Both the position numbers and the translations under genes were made by a program. From Kudoa neothunni (taxonomy: Eukaryota > Cnidaria), in assembly GCA_964304625.1 (NCBI GenBank), contig OZ199840.1, forward strand, positions 6,386,001-6,450,000: DNA of 64,000 nucleotides. Direction: 5' to 3'. Below, piece by piece: positions 49,468-61,940 of this stretch (its first letter is position 1; each line of letters begins with the position of its first letter). The notes under the pieces are model-generated. The model saw only the letters and a program-made list of their open reading frames with translations, was not told the origin of the DNA and searched no databases.

Positions 49468-51130
49468 CGGCGTTTTCCAACTTATTTCTGACTTACATCC
49501 CTTTTCGTTGAGAAGGTAAAATCCGCATCCCCTCTACATATTACGAGGTGTAGCTCACTTAAAATTTTACTCATTAGCTTTACGTGTAATATAGAGCCGG
49601 TTCCAATAATTAAGTAAAGATAATTTCGTTATTTCGTTCCAGTATAATTTCAATATTTTAAAATTTTCGAGAAAAAAATATGATCTTTTTATTGTTTTCG
49701 TTCGTAAGTATTAATAGTCACGCTCATTTCTAAATTAATTAAGTAATACTAAAGTTTTACTTATTGATTTTTTGGGTAAAGCGCATCTCGTAAAATTTTT
49801 CTGCATCATATCAAAAAAATGAAAACTGATAATATAATGAAAAATAATGATGTATTAATCAATTTTTATGATTTACATATTGTAAAATCGATAATTAAAT
49901 TTAAAAAAGTTTCAATTGTGATCCAATCTCGCATCTTCAAAAAATTTAATTCGCACCTACTCTACCAGGAATGCGGGAACCGGCGTTGCCAACCCAAATC
50001 GGACATTGGGCGTAATTTTTGCCGGACAAAATCAGAATTTTTTGTAAAAACGGAACAAATATTTAATTATATGTATAAATATTAAGTTAATTTATAATTA
50101 ACTCGGAAACTTCAAAGTTATGACATTATTTTGTCGATGTGTTGAATAATTCCCTCATTCGAAACGAGATCATCTAATATAGAGCGCAACATTATATTCC
50201 TTCTGATGTTTTCGACATTTCCAGAAAAATAAAATTCTCTTTCCGTAAAAGCGTTAATCAGAGTTAATTAAAGTAAAGATGTGCTATATTTTCCGATGGA
50301 ATTAAAAATATTTCGCCGATAAACAATGTTCAAAAAGGCGATTATTGATAATTTAATTAATCAAACTTTGTTTTTGAGCCTTTTCAATTCCTTTAATTTC
50401 AAACAATTGTATTAAAGATTTTCGTTCGAATTTGTAACAAAACAACAAATATATCTGTATGAGGTTTTATTTTTACGTACGATCATTCATTCATTAATAT
50501 TAAAAAAAATTAATCAAGTAGATGATATTTAGGTATTAACAAAATTAGAATTTTTTGAAATTTGATAACCAACATTTGTGATGATAACTTAGCATTGGAT
50601 ATCACCAATATCAGAGTCTTTTTTTTTTAAATTCAAGCATTCAGAATTCCAACATATCAAACTCTGGGTGATAATTCCAAATGGTCCATGGTTATGATAA
50701 AACTGTCTCATCGCTAATAATGATGAGAAAATATCCGAAATATCGGTCTCAACTGGAGCATAACATGTTAAATGTGTTAATTTTCATAAATTTTGGGAAT
50801 GTTAGTTTTAACCTCAATTTTTGTATTAAGCGGACATTTTAAGAATTATTATGATGTATAATCGTAACTTGTCTTTGGTGAACTTCAATTGCAGACATTT
50901 TAATTTGAAATAAAACATTGTCCAAAGTAAAAAATTATCTACTTGAAGATTTCTCCTAATGAAATCAACAGCGATTAATTTCCATTTTTGTGAATTTGTA
51001 ATAACTTCTTACCTTTGAAACATTGTTTCTCGATTATTCAATGTTTCGAAGAACAAGAATAAAAGACAGAAAAAATAGGACATGGTTGACAACGTTGGCG
51101 GGAACGGGAACCCCATTTTTTAAAGCGCTG
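49468..51130. mobile_element. Probable hAT element, 1.66 kb, decayed
   Basis: The left end reads CGGCGTTTTCCAACTTATTT and the right end, reverse-complemented, CAGCGCTTTAAAAAATGGGG, both in the style of hAT termini but only loosely inverse to each other. The 8-bp flanks ATCTAGAT (49460-49467) and ATTTAGAG (51131-51138) match at 6 of 8. The interior has one short frame (49819-50085) with no clear hAT match. Likely an old element. Confidence 0.45.
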
Positions 51131-51138
51131 ATTTAGAG

Positions 51139-51946
51139 TAATATTAAAATAGAACGCCAATCAACACAAACTTCAGCAATTAGTTTATTTTCTATTCATT
51201 TCTATATGCGATCACATTTTATCTATAAAGTTCATTAAATTTTACCTTAATGTCGATCACGATTTCAAACGACATAATTTATAGTCATTAAAAGCTGTTA
51301 ATAATTGCAAGAAAAAAATTATTTGAAAAATAACAAAATTTAACTATAAGAATAGCGAGTTGAAAACTTAATGATGTTCCGGCCTCACTTTGTATCCAAT
51401 GTGTCTGTAACCGAATACTCTTCTCCTTCCAATAATCTCTCCAACGAAAAACCAAAATAACAGTTCAGTCATTACGATAGAAAAAACCGCGGCATCTTTG
51501 AGTGAGGAACTGAGAATGTATTCTTGATCAAAATGGAGGATATATTGCACTCCCTAGAGGAGTTTCAATCCAATGAATATTTTAATGAGAGTAGCAAAAG
51601 ATATACTTGCTTGAGATCACTGACTGAATGTTTAAATGGAAACATATCGTACAATTGAATCGCTTTCTTTTGCAAAATTTCTATAAAATTAGTTATTATG
51701 TGAAAAAAAAACCTCTCAACAAGAGAAGATTCGTGGCAAACCTCCAATTTCGATAGACTGAAGTAATGTAAACCTGTAAGCTTTTTGAACAACGGGTTTT
51801 TTGGCTATATTCATCACCGTGCCACTTAAACGAGTGATATAGGCGGACGACATTTTTAAATTTTTCCCCCGATAATGAACGATCACATGCGTTAATAGTT
51901 CGTGGTGGTGTGCGAAGCAGCAATTACAATACTTTTAAGTGAGTAG
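51139..51946. other. Upstream region of FtsH-like gene
   Basis: No gene supported; short minus-strand frames here (51368-51923) have no domain and no splice partners. The promoter of the downstream gene should lie here. Confidence 0.4.
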
Positions 51947-54876
51947 ATGTTAAATTTTTATGCAAATTCAAAATCTATAATATGGAACCAATATAGTTCT
52001 TTTTTGGTTCAACGGTATTTAAATTTCCCTCATTTTTCTCTACCAATAATTGCTTCAATTGTAGATCCATTCCAAAGTATCACACGTCGATTGGTTATAT
52101 CTTGTCTCGACTTCCACGGAAATCCAATGAAACAACAAATGGGAAAAAGAAGGATGATTCTGATTTAATGAAAAATCTCGAGAAAACATTCAAAGATTTG
52201 GATAGTTTATTGAGGCGACTACTTTCGGGGAAAAACAAGTCAAGCGCCAAACCAACACCTCCTCAAAATAAAAAAAACTCAGATAAAAAATCTGACGAGA
52301 ATGATTTTGTTAGAAAAAATTTTGAAAATGTCCAACGGGAAATTGAGCGAGAACAAAATATTTTGAAATATTCCCTAAGTAGATTTTTTTGAATTGATTA
52401 CAATTAAAAAGGTTGTAGTTCTATTTCTAATGATAACAGTGCCGGCCTTGTATGATCACAATTTTTGCAGAGAGAGTAGAGCAGTAGAAATTTCTTATCG
52501 GGAGTTTGTGAATACGATACTTCTTCCGAAGAAGTCTGAAACTAGTGGTGGTAGTGAATCGTCTATCAAAATGACAATCGTTGACGACTCGAAGGTGTTT
52601 GTGGAAGGTCACAGACTTGAAAATGTATCATATTTTGGAGTTAGACTTTAATCGTTTATGATTTTGGGATTTGGGTAGGGAAAAGAATGTTTCTTCTATA
52701 TTTTGAATTCAGTCGATTTTGAGAAGCATCTAAAAGAAACACTGAAAATTCACGGCTTGAATGACAATTATGTACAAATAAACTATTGGAATAGTTTGTA
52801 TGTTAGTTTTGGGTTGAATAATTGAATAATTCGTGTTGAATTTGTTACTTGTAGAATTAAACTAACTCGATTGGGAGTGTTTTTAATTGGTGCGTATGTG
52901 TGGATCTTTGTACGTTTGGTCTCATTCTTCTTCAGACCATCCACAATGCCAAGACTTGTCGATATGGCTGTAAATAAGAATTGGCAGTAATTAGAATGAC
53001 GGTTCAAATAATTTTTAGAAATCTCGAATCAACTCTACGTTGCCTACTAGAGCTATTGAACGGAAAAATTTTATTCCTGTTATAAGTGATAAACGGTTCA
53101 AGGATGTTATAGGATACAAGGAGCAGAAACAAGAATTGATGGAATTTGTGGATTTTCTTAAAAATCCCAAAAAATATCATGAAATTGGCGCAAAAATTCC
53201 TAGGGTAAGAAATATCTGCTGTCTTAATGAATCTACACACACGTGTATCACTATTTACTAATTATGTTGAATAGGGAGCAATTTTGTATGGTCCTCCTGG
53301 CACTGGTAAAACATTGCTTGCCAAAGCTGTCGCTGGTGAGGCTGGAGTGAATTTTTTTTCTGCTTCTGGTTCCGAATTTCAACAATTGTTTGTTGGTGTC
53401 GGCCCTCAACGTATCAAGGATCTTTTTGAAGACGCCTCCAACGCATCACCATCAATCGTATTCATCGATGAGATCGATTCGATTGCTATCAGCAGAGCAA
53501 AAGCTAGCAAAAATACTCACAATGAAAACACTGCCACTCTCAATCAACTTTTGGCTCTAATGGATGGATTTAAAACCAACAAAGATGTGGTTGTGCTTGC
53601 TGCAACAAATCGTTTCGATCAGTTAGATTCTGCGATACTTCGTCCTGGTAGATTTGATCGTCATATTCTATTCGGTTCCCCAGATCTTGAATCGCGCTAT
53701 GATATGTTCAAGTATTACCTTCTGAAGACTCCTCTCGAGGATTCAATTGATTATGTGGCCAATAGAATGGCCCTAATGACCACTGGTTTCGTTGGTAACA
53801 TTATTCTACTACTTTTTTTATTGTGGGAGTCAAATTATATTCGAATGTGAATTTAGGTGCGGATATCAGCTTGATTTGTAATGAAGCGGCTATTTTTGCG
53901 GCTAGAGATAATAATGACGTAGTGAAAATGCAAGATTTTGAGAGAGCTACTGATCGGGTTATTGTTGGTAATAATTATTTTGCTGTTATTAACAATACAA
54001 CAATACGATCATGTGTTTTTGAGCGTTTATTTATGTTTGGCTAAATTTAGGTAGTAAAAGCAGTGTCAAGTTGCAACCACACGAAAGACAAATTGTATCG
54101 TTGAGAGAAGCTGCTAAAGCGGTGATGGCATGGTTCAATAAGGACGCTCAACCTATTCTAAAAGTAACCTAATGATTTACGGCGTTATATGGATAAGCGG
54201 TTGGTTGACTTGGGGTTGTTAGGTTAGTATTGTACCTAGAGGACAAGAACTCGCATACACACAGAAATACATCAAAGAGGAATACCTCACCAACAAAGAA
54301 AAAGTAATTATTTAATATCGAAATTCTCTTTCATTTTCCACCACACAGTTGGACGCGATGCTGATGGTTTTGTTGAGTGGGAGAGCCGCCGAAGATGTTA
54401 TTCTCAAGCAGTTGTATTCGGTGGCGAGTGATGAACTGTTAAAAATTACAAATCTCGTCTACAAGCAAGTATCTCAACATGCTACGTGGAGGTTTTTCAT
54501 TTACAATAGGTGGGGGTCTTTGGGATGGGCGATTCGATTAGAAATGTCTCGTTTCAATCGTTATCTATGGAAAATAAATCATTATTCCCATTACGCCCTG
54601 AATACAACAAACTAATTCAAGATGACATCGATTCCAATGTCAGAACAATTATTAACAACGCCTATGAAAGAACCAAGAAGATGGTAATCCTGCACAAAGA
54701 TCTTATTGTCAAAGTATGTGGTGATGTTGTTGCTATATTGAAATCTGTGGTGATTTTCTGTAAATTAGCTCGCTAAATTCCTCAATGAACACGAACAGGC
54801 TGACAACAAAGATCTCATATCGATTTTAGGCACTAGACCCTATACTGATGATGTGCTACGCAGAATTGATCATTGA
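51947..54876 (+). CDS. Mitochondrial m-AAA/FtsH-like protein with a lost zinc-protease motif
   Basis: Homologue of AFG3L2/paraplegin, inner-membrane AAA proteases. Exons: 51947-52014, 52065-52378, 52419-52624, 52679-52797, 52855-52969, 53019-53204, 53275-53794, 53857-53967, 54051-54163, 54223-54303, 54349-54478, 54510-54713, 54779-54876; 2265 nt, 754 aa. Order: a presequence-like start ([19 protein letters not shown]), a Lys-rich linker, TM1 ([12 protein letters not shown]), the FtsH intermembrane domain, TM2 ([14 protein letters not shown]), and an AAA domain with Walker A GPPGTGKT (342-349), pore loop FVGVG, Walker B IVFIDEID (397-404) and the RPGRFDRH arginine-finger region. In the peptidase domain, where family members read HEAGH, it reads REAAK (565-569) in otherwise good context ([11 protein letters not shown] against YHEAGHAVAGW). 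Both His ligands are lost while the catalytic-position Glu remains; the later Asp ligand region reads ASDELL. It should unfold or assemble but not cleave. Whether it is an m-AAA subunit or an FtsHi-like paralogue is open. Confidence 0.92.
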
Positions 54877-55724
54877 TTATAAAGTGCTTAAACTATTTTT
54901 ATTAGTGTGTTTTTAAGCGTTGTTGTTATTGTAAACGTGAATTTTATTTTACGGATTTTGTGTTGAATGAATAAATAAAATAAGAGTTTTTGGAGTTAAT
55001 GATTAGCCTCACATCAAATAGGAAAACTTGTGTAAAAATTTAATCTTACTTCGAAAGGATTTTTTATCGGTATATAGAGTTTTAAGAGAAATACTCATTA
55101 TTAAAGTTTTGCCAAGATATACTTTTGTCACTGATTGGTACTAGCCAAGAATTGTTGATAATTAACCCCAAATATGCAATATTGGACAATACATCCGTCG
55201 AAATTTCATAACGTTAATACAAGCTCTGCTTTAATTGTATCTAAGAATCGGATAACCTAGTAGAAGCTATGATTTTTTATTAATTATATTTAGCATAAAT
55301 CGATTGTATCGACACATTACTGTCAAGCCTCGCTGTGACTTTTCTATATTACTTGTGGTTGCAAAGAAACCCAATTTTAATGTATTACGTGATAATGGAG
55401 ATAATAACGATAGTATTCCAATTATAATGAGCTAATTCAGACTTGGGGATATAATTATATTAAGTTTCGTCATTATGTACCTCTAAAATATAGAGCCTGT
55501 ATTATAAACTACAATTTATAGTTTATAGGTCACAATCTTTGATTTGTTGTCGTTTTTGAGTCCGATAGACTTCATTTTTTACCATTTAATTATATTTGTA
55601 AACTTTAAAAACATCTTATGTACTTTAAAAATGATTTCTACTCATAAAGTGAATAGAAATTAAAAAATACTGCTTCGTCAATCACTCTCGCAAATTGACA
55701 TACAATAAAAGAGAGGGTAATTTT
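54877..55724. other. Intergenic, 3' flank of FtsH-like gene
   Basis: AT-rich; no gene or clear repeat. AATAAA words at 54971-54977 lie about 100 bases past the stop and could serve polyadenylation. Confidence 0.4.
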
Positions 55725-56158
55725 CAGAGAAAATTTAAAAACCCAATAAATTTTACTCACAAGCTGTATACAGATTTAATTTTCACAAACTGTTATATTT
55801 AATTATCTAGCCCACTCCTTCGCTTTTAAAGGCGTGAAATAAGTATAGTCAAAAATAATATAACTAGAATATCCTTTATCGTGTAAAGGACCTGTTTAAG
55901 TATTATTAGGTTACATTTCTACAGACATATGAGATATAAAGAAAATAGAATGATCCTAGTTTTATAAATACTTATTCTTAAAAAATTTTAAGCATTTCTA
56001 TAAACATATTAAATGAGTTTTATAACCCTGAGTAATAAACGTCTTAGCGGTTTTAAGTAAGAAACAAACCGCAATGTAAAAGAATCCTCTTATTAAATTT
56101 TGACGCCATTTAATTTACATCCTGTCATGTAAAATTTATCTCCGGTTTAGAACCCCTA
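55725..56158 (+). mobile_element. hAT copy, one end visible
   Basis: Begins within the shared core (ACTCACAAGCTGTATACAGAT, here in part, and TTATATTTAATTATCTAG) and runs rightward to a hAT terminus at 56158 (reverse complement TAGGGGTTCTAAACCGGAGA). Same orientation as 9270-9809. The other terminus is not recognisable, so it is 5'-truncated or decayed. Confidence 0.6.
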
Positions 56159-57180
56159 ACGTAGACGAAAGTTCGCTATGTCAACATTTATGTATAGAAT
56201 CTAACAGAAAGTTTGAAATGTAGTTATTAACTTATTCTGAATCATTTTATCAACAAAATTCTTCGTTTTTGGACCAAATTTTGATTAGAGGGTGTAATTT
56301 TTATAAGTTAAAGTATAATCTTTTCATGTTTAAATTTGTTTTGTTTGCGGTCTATAGATAATATATTGCGGAAATATTTTTATCTATAACGATTTAAATA
56401 ATTAACATGTTTAATAAATAATTCGTCAGTAAGTATCATCAAATTACAGGAATAAACGAAAAGTAGATAAAAATCCTATTCTTATGTATCGTAACCATGT
56501 AAAAATTTTATTCTGTCTTTGAAATGAATTGAAAATTTATTTTATATCAAAGTTGTAAATAATAGCTTAACCCTTTAACGATTTTAGGGTAAATTTTACC
56601 ACAAAGCGATTTTTTATTCATTATATCTATTTGTTTCAATTTTTCGATCTTATCAAATCTTCGCTATTCCTGCAACTTATAATGATCTTTGTCTTTCGAA
56701 CAAATTGGAAAAAATTAACGAATAAAAAAGTTTTCATTTAACCCTTCCGGTACCAACTGGGGTATTTAAGTGACCCCATATTATCTATTTTGTTTCTAAA
56801 TCCAAAAATCAGCTTCTGATAGTCTTCAAAATTTCAGAATACCTCAATTACTATTATTTCGATATTTTGATGAAAATATTTTTTACAATATAATTAAATC
56901 TAATGAATAGATTCAAAAATAATACTAGAGTTAATTTTTAATGCATCGGATTAGTTTTCTAATGTTACATATTTGTTTTATAAATATCAAAAATAGCTTT
57001 ATCACCCCGAAAATTTGATAAAATCCGTTCTATTATATGATAAAATGGTGCGCCTTTCTAAATATTACCGCCTCGCGGATTAACGAGGATTAATCCGATT
57101 ACGCCACGCGCTTAACATTTCTTGTGGATATTGAGGTAGCGACTGTTAAATAACTTTTTTTGAGACATCGGTAATATTTA

Positions 57181-58832
57181 GTATGAGACTAGACCAAACC
57201 ATTGATGATGTTGAAAACTTATTGAGGATTCTTCTTCGGTAGATAATGATAGTCGCTCAGAATATGAAATATGTGAATCAGACGATTGTGTTATTAGTGA
57301 TATAGATAATGATTCTATTTTTTCTTCCCCGTCTGGTCTTGAGTGGTCCAAAAGAATTTGTTCGAAAACGAAAACTAAATCACACAACATCGTTACTTCA
57401 TCCTCAGGCATTTTAGATGAGACAAACAATATAACGTCCATTTTTGATGCCTTTGAATTGTTTATGTCGGATGATATAATTAGTGAGATAGTAAAATACA
57501 GCAACAAGTACTGCGAAGAAACTAACCCAGAGACACACACGACAATAACTAAAAATGAAATAAAAGCATTTATAGGCATATTAATCGCTGCTGGGCGTTC
57601 AAATGGTAAGATGCTTGCTCATAGGAATATGTGGGATGGTAGTCCATTATTCAAACAATTATTCTTCCCCACAGTGATGTCCAGAAACAGATTCACTTAT
57701 ATTTATAGAAAAATCCGTTTTGACGATAAAGCAAATAGAATTTATCGGTTTCAAATTACAAACGACAAATTCGAACCTTGCCGCCAAATTTTCGATCTGT
57801 TTAATGAAAATTGCTTGAAATATTATTCACCAGGCACGCATATTACAGTGGATGAAAGGTTAGTAAGGTTTAGGGGTAAATGTCCGTTTCGGGATCAAAC
57901 TTTGGGTGGCTGCAGACGTAGAAACGTCATACCTATTAAACATTCAACCGTATACTGGGAAGATCGGTGGAACAAGGGAAATAAATCAGGCTGAAAATGT
58001 TGTCACAAGACTTGTCTCTCCATTTTATAGAACTGGCCGAGGAGTGACCGTAGACAACTTTTTTACATCCGTTTCTTTAGCCACGAAACTCTTCAAAGAG
58101 AACCTGACATTGACAGGGACAATTAGGTCGAATAAACGCGATATCCCCAAAGAATTTTTAAAATCGCCACGCCGAGAGGTTTTCTCCTCTCTGTTCGGGT
58201 TTTCTGGTCATCTTTCACTTTCTTCCTATGTACCCAAAAAGAACTATGCGGTCAATATATTGTCTACCGAATTTCATGATTCTTCAACAGAAGGCACATA
58301 TAGAAAAAGACCAACGGTGATTCTTCACTATAACAAAACCAAAGGTGGTGTTGATAATGGGGATAAAATGACCCAGTCATACTCCTGTTCGCGACCTACT
58401 CGTAGATGGCCACTGAAGATTTTCATGGAAATCATTGGCATAGCTGCGTTGAACGCATATATTATTTGGATCCAACAAAATTCTGATTGGAAAAAAAATG
58501 ATCGTAGCAAGCGACAGAAATTTCTTCGCGAGCTTGCTATAGAATTGGCAACACCCAATGTAGCATATCGTCGTGAGAATTCCCATACTCTTCAATCCCA
58601 CATAAAGTATGGTTTCCAATTTTTTGAAATCTCTACCAATAATGACGATTTGACGATGTCTGAATCAAATTCCACTCAGCAATCAAAGAGAAATAGATGC
58701 CATTTTTGTCCTCGGAATAAGGATAAAAAATCCAGCCTGAGATGTTTCAACTGCCTCAAGTTTGTTTGCATAAAACATAGAGTAAAAAGAAATATTATTT
58801 ATTGTTTGGATTGTACCGATTCTTTGGAATAA
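57181..58832 (+). pseudogene. piggyBac transposase, nearly intact
   Basis: Catalyses TTAA-specific cut-and-paste transposition when whole. It starts MRLDQTIDDVENLL at 57183, with one frameshift near 57212 into an acidic stretch (EDSSSVDNDSRSEYE). The core runs from 57458: AFELFMSDDIISEI, IKAFIGILIAAG, then catalytic Asp blocks HITVDERLV, GVTVDNFFTS and KGGVDNGDKM. A second break near 57898-57906 is a deletion: CPFR is followed directly by GIKLWVAADVE, lacking the usual (Q)YxPxKPAKY stretch. The end has a cross-brace zinc domain, CHFCPRNKDKKSSLRCFNC.. then CIKHR and IIYCLDC. All three Asp residues survive, so only two breaks separate it from an open frame. Confidence 0.92.
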
Positions 58833-59399
58833 ATCGTGTTAATATATTTTTTTATTCGGCATATGGTTGCAGATTATAAATTATACACAAATTTTCACTA
58901 GTAATTGAGTGCGATGTGTAATTCATTTTACGATCTCTAATGCATTATCATTTATGACATATACAATTTTGGTCTATTATAATAAATAAATTCTACCCAA
59001 GGCTCAACGGATTCACAATTTTTGAATTTATACACAGTCATGCCATTTGGGAGAAAAAATATCGGCCTGTTGAAAAAACGAATAAAATTAACCTCGCCAC
59101 AGAGGAAAGAATAATTTTGTTTACAAAATAATTCTCTACTTTGAGAAATTTTACCAAATATGACTCGTAAAATTAAGAAAATATCTACATAAAAGTAAAT
59201 ATTCTAATTTCTGTTTTCGCTACTATTTTGCGAATTTCAAAAATAATAAAATAATGACAAGGCGAAAGTGATTTTGTTGTACAAATAAATATTAAAAATA
59301 ATTACGTACAAATATGACAGATATGTTGAATATTATTTTTGGTGCCTTAAACACTGATGCTCAAATAATGCAAACTGAAGTCACTGCGCCATTCATTGT

Positions 59400-59700
59400 T
59401 TAAAAATATTATCATTTTGTGTATTATTCCATGGATGTAACTATTGACACGGCAAATAATATTTAGAGGTCACTAATTTTGGCTATATTTAATTATTTAT
59501 ATCACATCGCTTCGCTTTTGCCTGTCAGGAATAATTAAATAGAGCAGATTTTAAACGATTAAACCTATACAAAGTTTGTGAGTAAGAGTCGCTGAGATAA
59601 AAAATTTATATTGAGTAAGCGTACATGCAGTTTATGACTAAATTTTGTGTCTATAGCATCTGCCTACTAAAATTTATGAAATAATATAGATCAGCATTGG
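59400..59700 (-). repeat. hAT core repeat inside piggyBac 4
   Basis: Reverse complement matches 9295-9540: GCATGTACGCTTACTCA, then TCTCAGCGACTCTTACTCAC, TTTAATTATTCCTGACAGG, GCGAAGCGATGTGATATAAA, and AATATTATTTGCCGTG. Lies 3' of the transposase; termini not recognised. Confidence 0.6.
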
Positions 59701-60316
59701 ATAATAGAAGTCTTCGCTCATATAGCTTAAATTTGATCAAAGCGGCAATCACACCGATCCATCATTAGCTACGGATTCACCGACTTATACCGAAAAGCGA
59801 TGAGTATTTAGTTGCTGTGATGGTCATTATTTTTTCTAATTATTCTTAATTTTTTGATCATTAGTCTTCCATATATCCTGTTTCGGCATAAAACTGATAA
59901 TATTTGCTATTTATGCTACATTTTGATGCATTTGTATCATTGTCTGTGCAATGGTTTTCGTCATGAACAAAATGATTTATGTATAGGTCAAATAATAAAA
60001 ACTAATTTTATTGGGCATGAATTATCATATTTGTGTCTCTTATTTTTGGTGAAATAGTTTCTAGCAGATTGAACAAGTTTAAGGTGTAATTCGGCTGGGG
60101 TACGTTAGTGACCCCAGTTGGTCACCCACGTTCTGTTATCGTAGTTGGTACAGGAAGGGTTAAAGATTATCCTCTAACGTTTTGGGGGATAAAATTTACC
60201 CCATATTTTTATCACTTTAATATAAAGAGTATATTGTATACTGTGAAATAACGAATTTTTAGTAAAATCAAACGAGTAGATTTTAAGAAAACAACGAACA
60301 GAATGACTAGTTGATG

Positions 60317-60338
60317 TGACGCGCGTGCGCGCGGCGCA
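60317..60338. other. GC-rich palindromic patch
   Basis: A run of CG-alternating bases (GACGCGCGTGCGCGCGGCGC) ten bases before the start codon of the piggyBac 5 transposase. Conspicuous in such AT-rich DNA. Confidence 0.6.
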
Positions 60339-60347
60339 TAATTCCAA

Positions 60348-61927
60348 ATGAGAGACACAAGTGGTTTCATTGACGAATTAACCTCATCTGGAAGCGAATT
60401 TGATGACCAAATTATCGATGAAAATGATATATCGGACGAAGAAATAGATTCAATTGATACCAGTGATAATAATTTAAAAAGTAAATATGGAATTCTTTGG
60501 ACTTTGTCAAAACCATCTACGAGAAAAACCTATGCCAAAAATATAATGAATTCCATTCCTGGTGCCATTTCAAATGCGTTGTTAGAAATAAAATCATTCA
60601 TTGATTGTTTTTTGTTATTTTTTACTTCAGAAATTATCGGCATTATTATAAAGTACACAAATAAGCATGGAAACCATTATTTCAAAGATGAGTGGCAAGA
60701 TATCGTAGAAGTTGAATTCAATGGTTATGTAGGTTTTTTAACATTAATGGCTATTCATACAGATAGGCAAGAACCGTTGCGCGAACTTTTTAGCGTCAAT
60801 GAGAGCAAGGAAATTTACAGACGATTGTTTTCACATAAGCGCTTCACTCAAATTTCCAGATCCTTTCATTTTAACGACTTCAATACAAGATCGGAAAGGA
60901 AAACAGCTGATAAATTTTTCTCTATTCGTGAGATATGGGTTGATATACTGCCAAAATGTTTTGCTCCAAACCAAGATATTACAGTGGATGAGCAACTCGT
61001 ATCATTTGGGGGAAGATGTCCTTTCCGTCAATATATGCTCATGAAACCGGCGAAGTATGACGTTAAGTTTTTTTTATCGGTGGATCCTACTTCCAACTAT
61101 GTTTCAAATATCAGCGTGTATCTGGGCAAAAATAATTTTGAGAGACCGAGGAAATGTGACTTTGGGGAAAACGTTGTTCTCTCCTTATGAAAACCTTTAT
61201 TTCATTCTGGTAGAAATGTTGTGGCCAATAACTTTTGTTCGTCCTTTTTACCGGCTCAAAAATTATTGGAAAAAAGTTAACGTTTTTGGGAACTATACGT
61301 AAAAACAAAAAAGAAATACCTCCCTTCCTTCTTACTTCAAAAAAAAGATCACTCTACACTATTATATTTTCTTTTTATGAGAAATGTATGATGACGTCAT
61401 ATGTTTGTAAAAAAGGCCAGACTGTCGTATTATTATCCACAGGTACCACTGATAATACCGTCACCGATGCGTCTACAAATTTTAAACCTCGTACTATATT
61501 CTATTACGATGCAACCAAAGGTGGGTGGGGTTGATAATGTGGACAGAATGTTTGCATCAACTTCAACCCGGAGATTTACAAGAAGATGGCCGCATATCAC
61601 CTTTACATTATAATCGATATCTCGTTGATTGATGCGTTTTAATTATTCAGTGACATTTAAACCAGAGAAAAAATTAAGGAGAAACTTTCTGAAGAGATTC
61701 CTCAAGAATTATACAATCCATTTTATATAGAAACTCCAACAAAGTTAACAGAAAATCATGCATATCTAGTGATCCAAAAAAATTAAGCAAATTTCAATGG
61801 GAAATCATCACGCTGCAATTATTGTGAAGGAAAACAAGATAAGAAAACCTCCAAATTGTACTTAAACTGCTATAGGTTTTATTGCCCCACTCATGCCTCG
61901 AAATTTTGTTTCAATTGTCAAAACTAG
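60348..61927 (+). pseudogene. piggyBac transposase of element 5, broken
   Basis: Starts MRDTSGFIDELTSSGSEFDD with an acidic N-terminus. The first frame to 61190 includes HYFKDEWQDI, VGFLTLMAI, FSHKRFTQISRSFHFND, the first Asp block DITVDEQLVSFGGRCPFRQY and MLMKPAKYDVKFF. Frameshifts near 61180-61235 lead to TFLGTIRKNKKEIPPFLL, then TIFYYDATKGG; an extra GG-type slip near 61525 precedes VDNVDRMFASTSTRRF (third Asp). After about 61613 only scraps remain, ending in a Cys-rich piece at about 61810-61927 (NYCEGKQDKK, YCPTHA, FNCQN). At least three breaks; more decayed than element 4. Confidence 0.85.
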
Positions 61928-61940
61928 TTTTTTGCTTATA

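Larger units (their letters stand above)
56742..60159 (+). mobile_element. piggyBac element 4, best preserved
   Basis: Flanked by TTAA (56738-56741, 60160-60163). Terminal repeats CCCTTCCGGTACCAACTGGG (left) and CCCTTCCTGTACCAACTACG (right, reverse complement); both arms also contain GTGACCCCA/TGGGGTCAC words. About 3.42 kb. It carries a nearly full-length transposase (57181-58832) and, in its 3' part, a hAT core insertion at about 59400-59700. Terminal repeats are the least decayed of any piggyBac here, suggesting it is the youngest. Confidence 0.88.
56575..61927 (+). mobile_element. piggyBac element 5, probably interrupted by element 4
   Basis: A left terminus TTAACCCTTTAACGATTTTA starts at 56571, and a related block (CCTCTAACGTTTTGGGGGAT, then AAAATTTACC) follows the right TTAA of element 4 at 60164. 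The simplest reading is one piggyBac whose 5' flank was split by element 4 at a TTAA; the alternative is two separate left ends. Its broken transposase is at 60348-61927. No right terminus is recognised before the pogo fragment at 61941. Confidence 0.5.

Noticed and set aside
51368-51923. Minus-strand frames upstream of the FtsH-like gene
   Set aside because: Short, no domains, no conserved splice structure.
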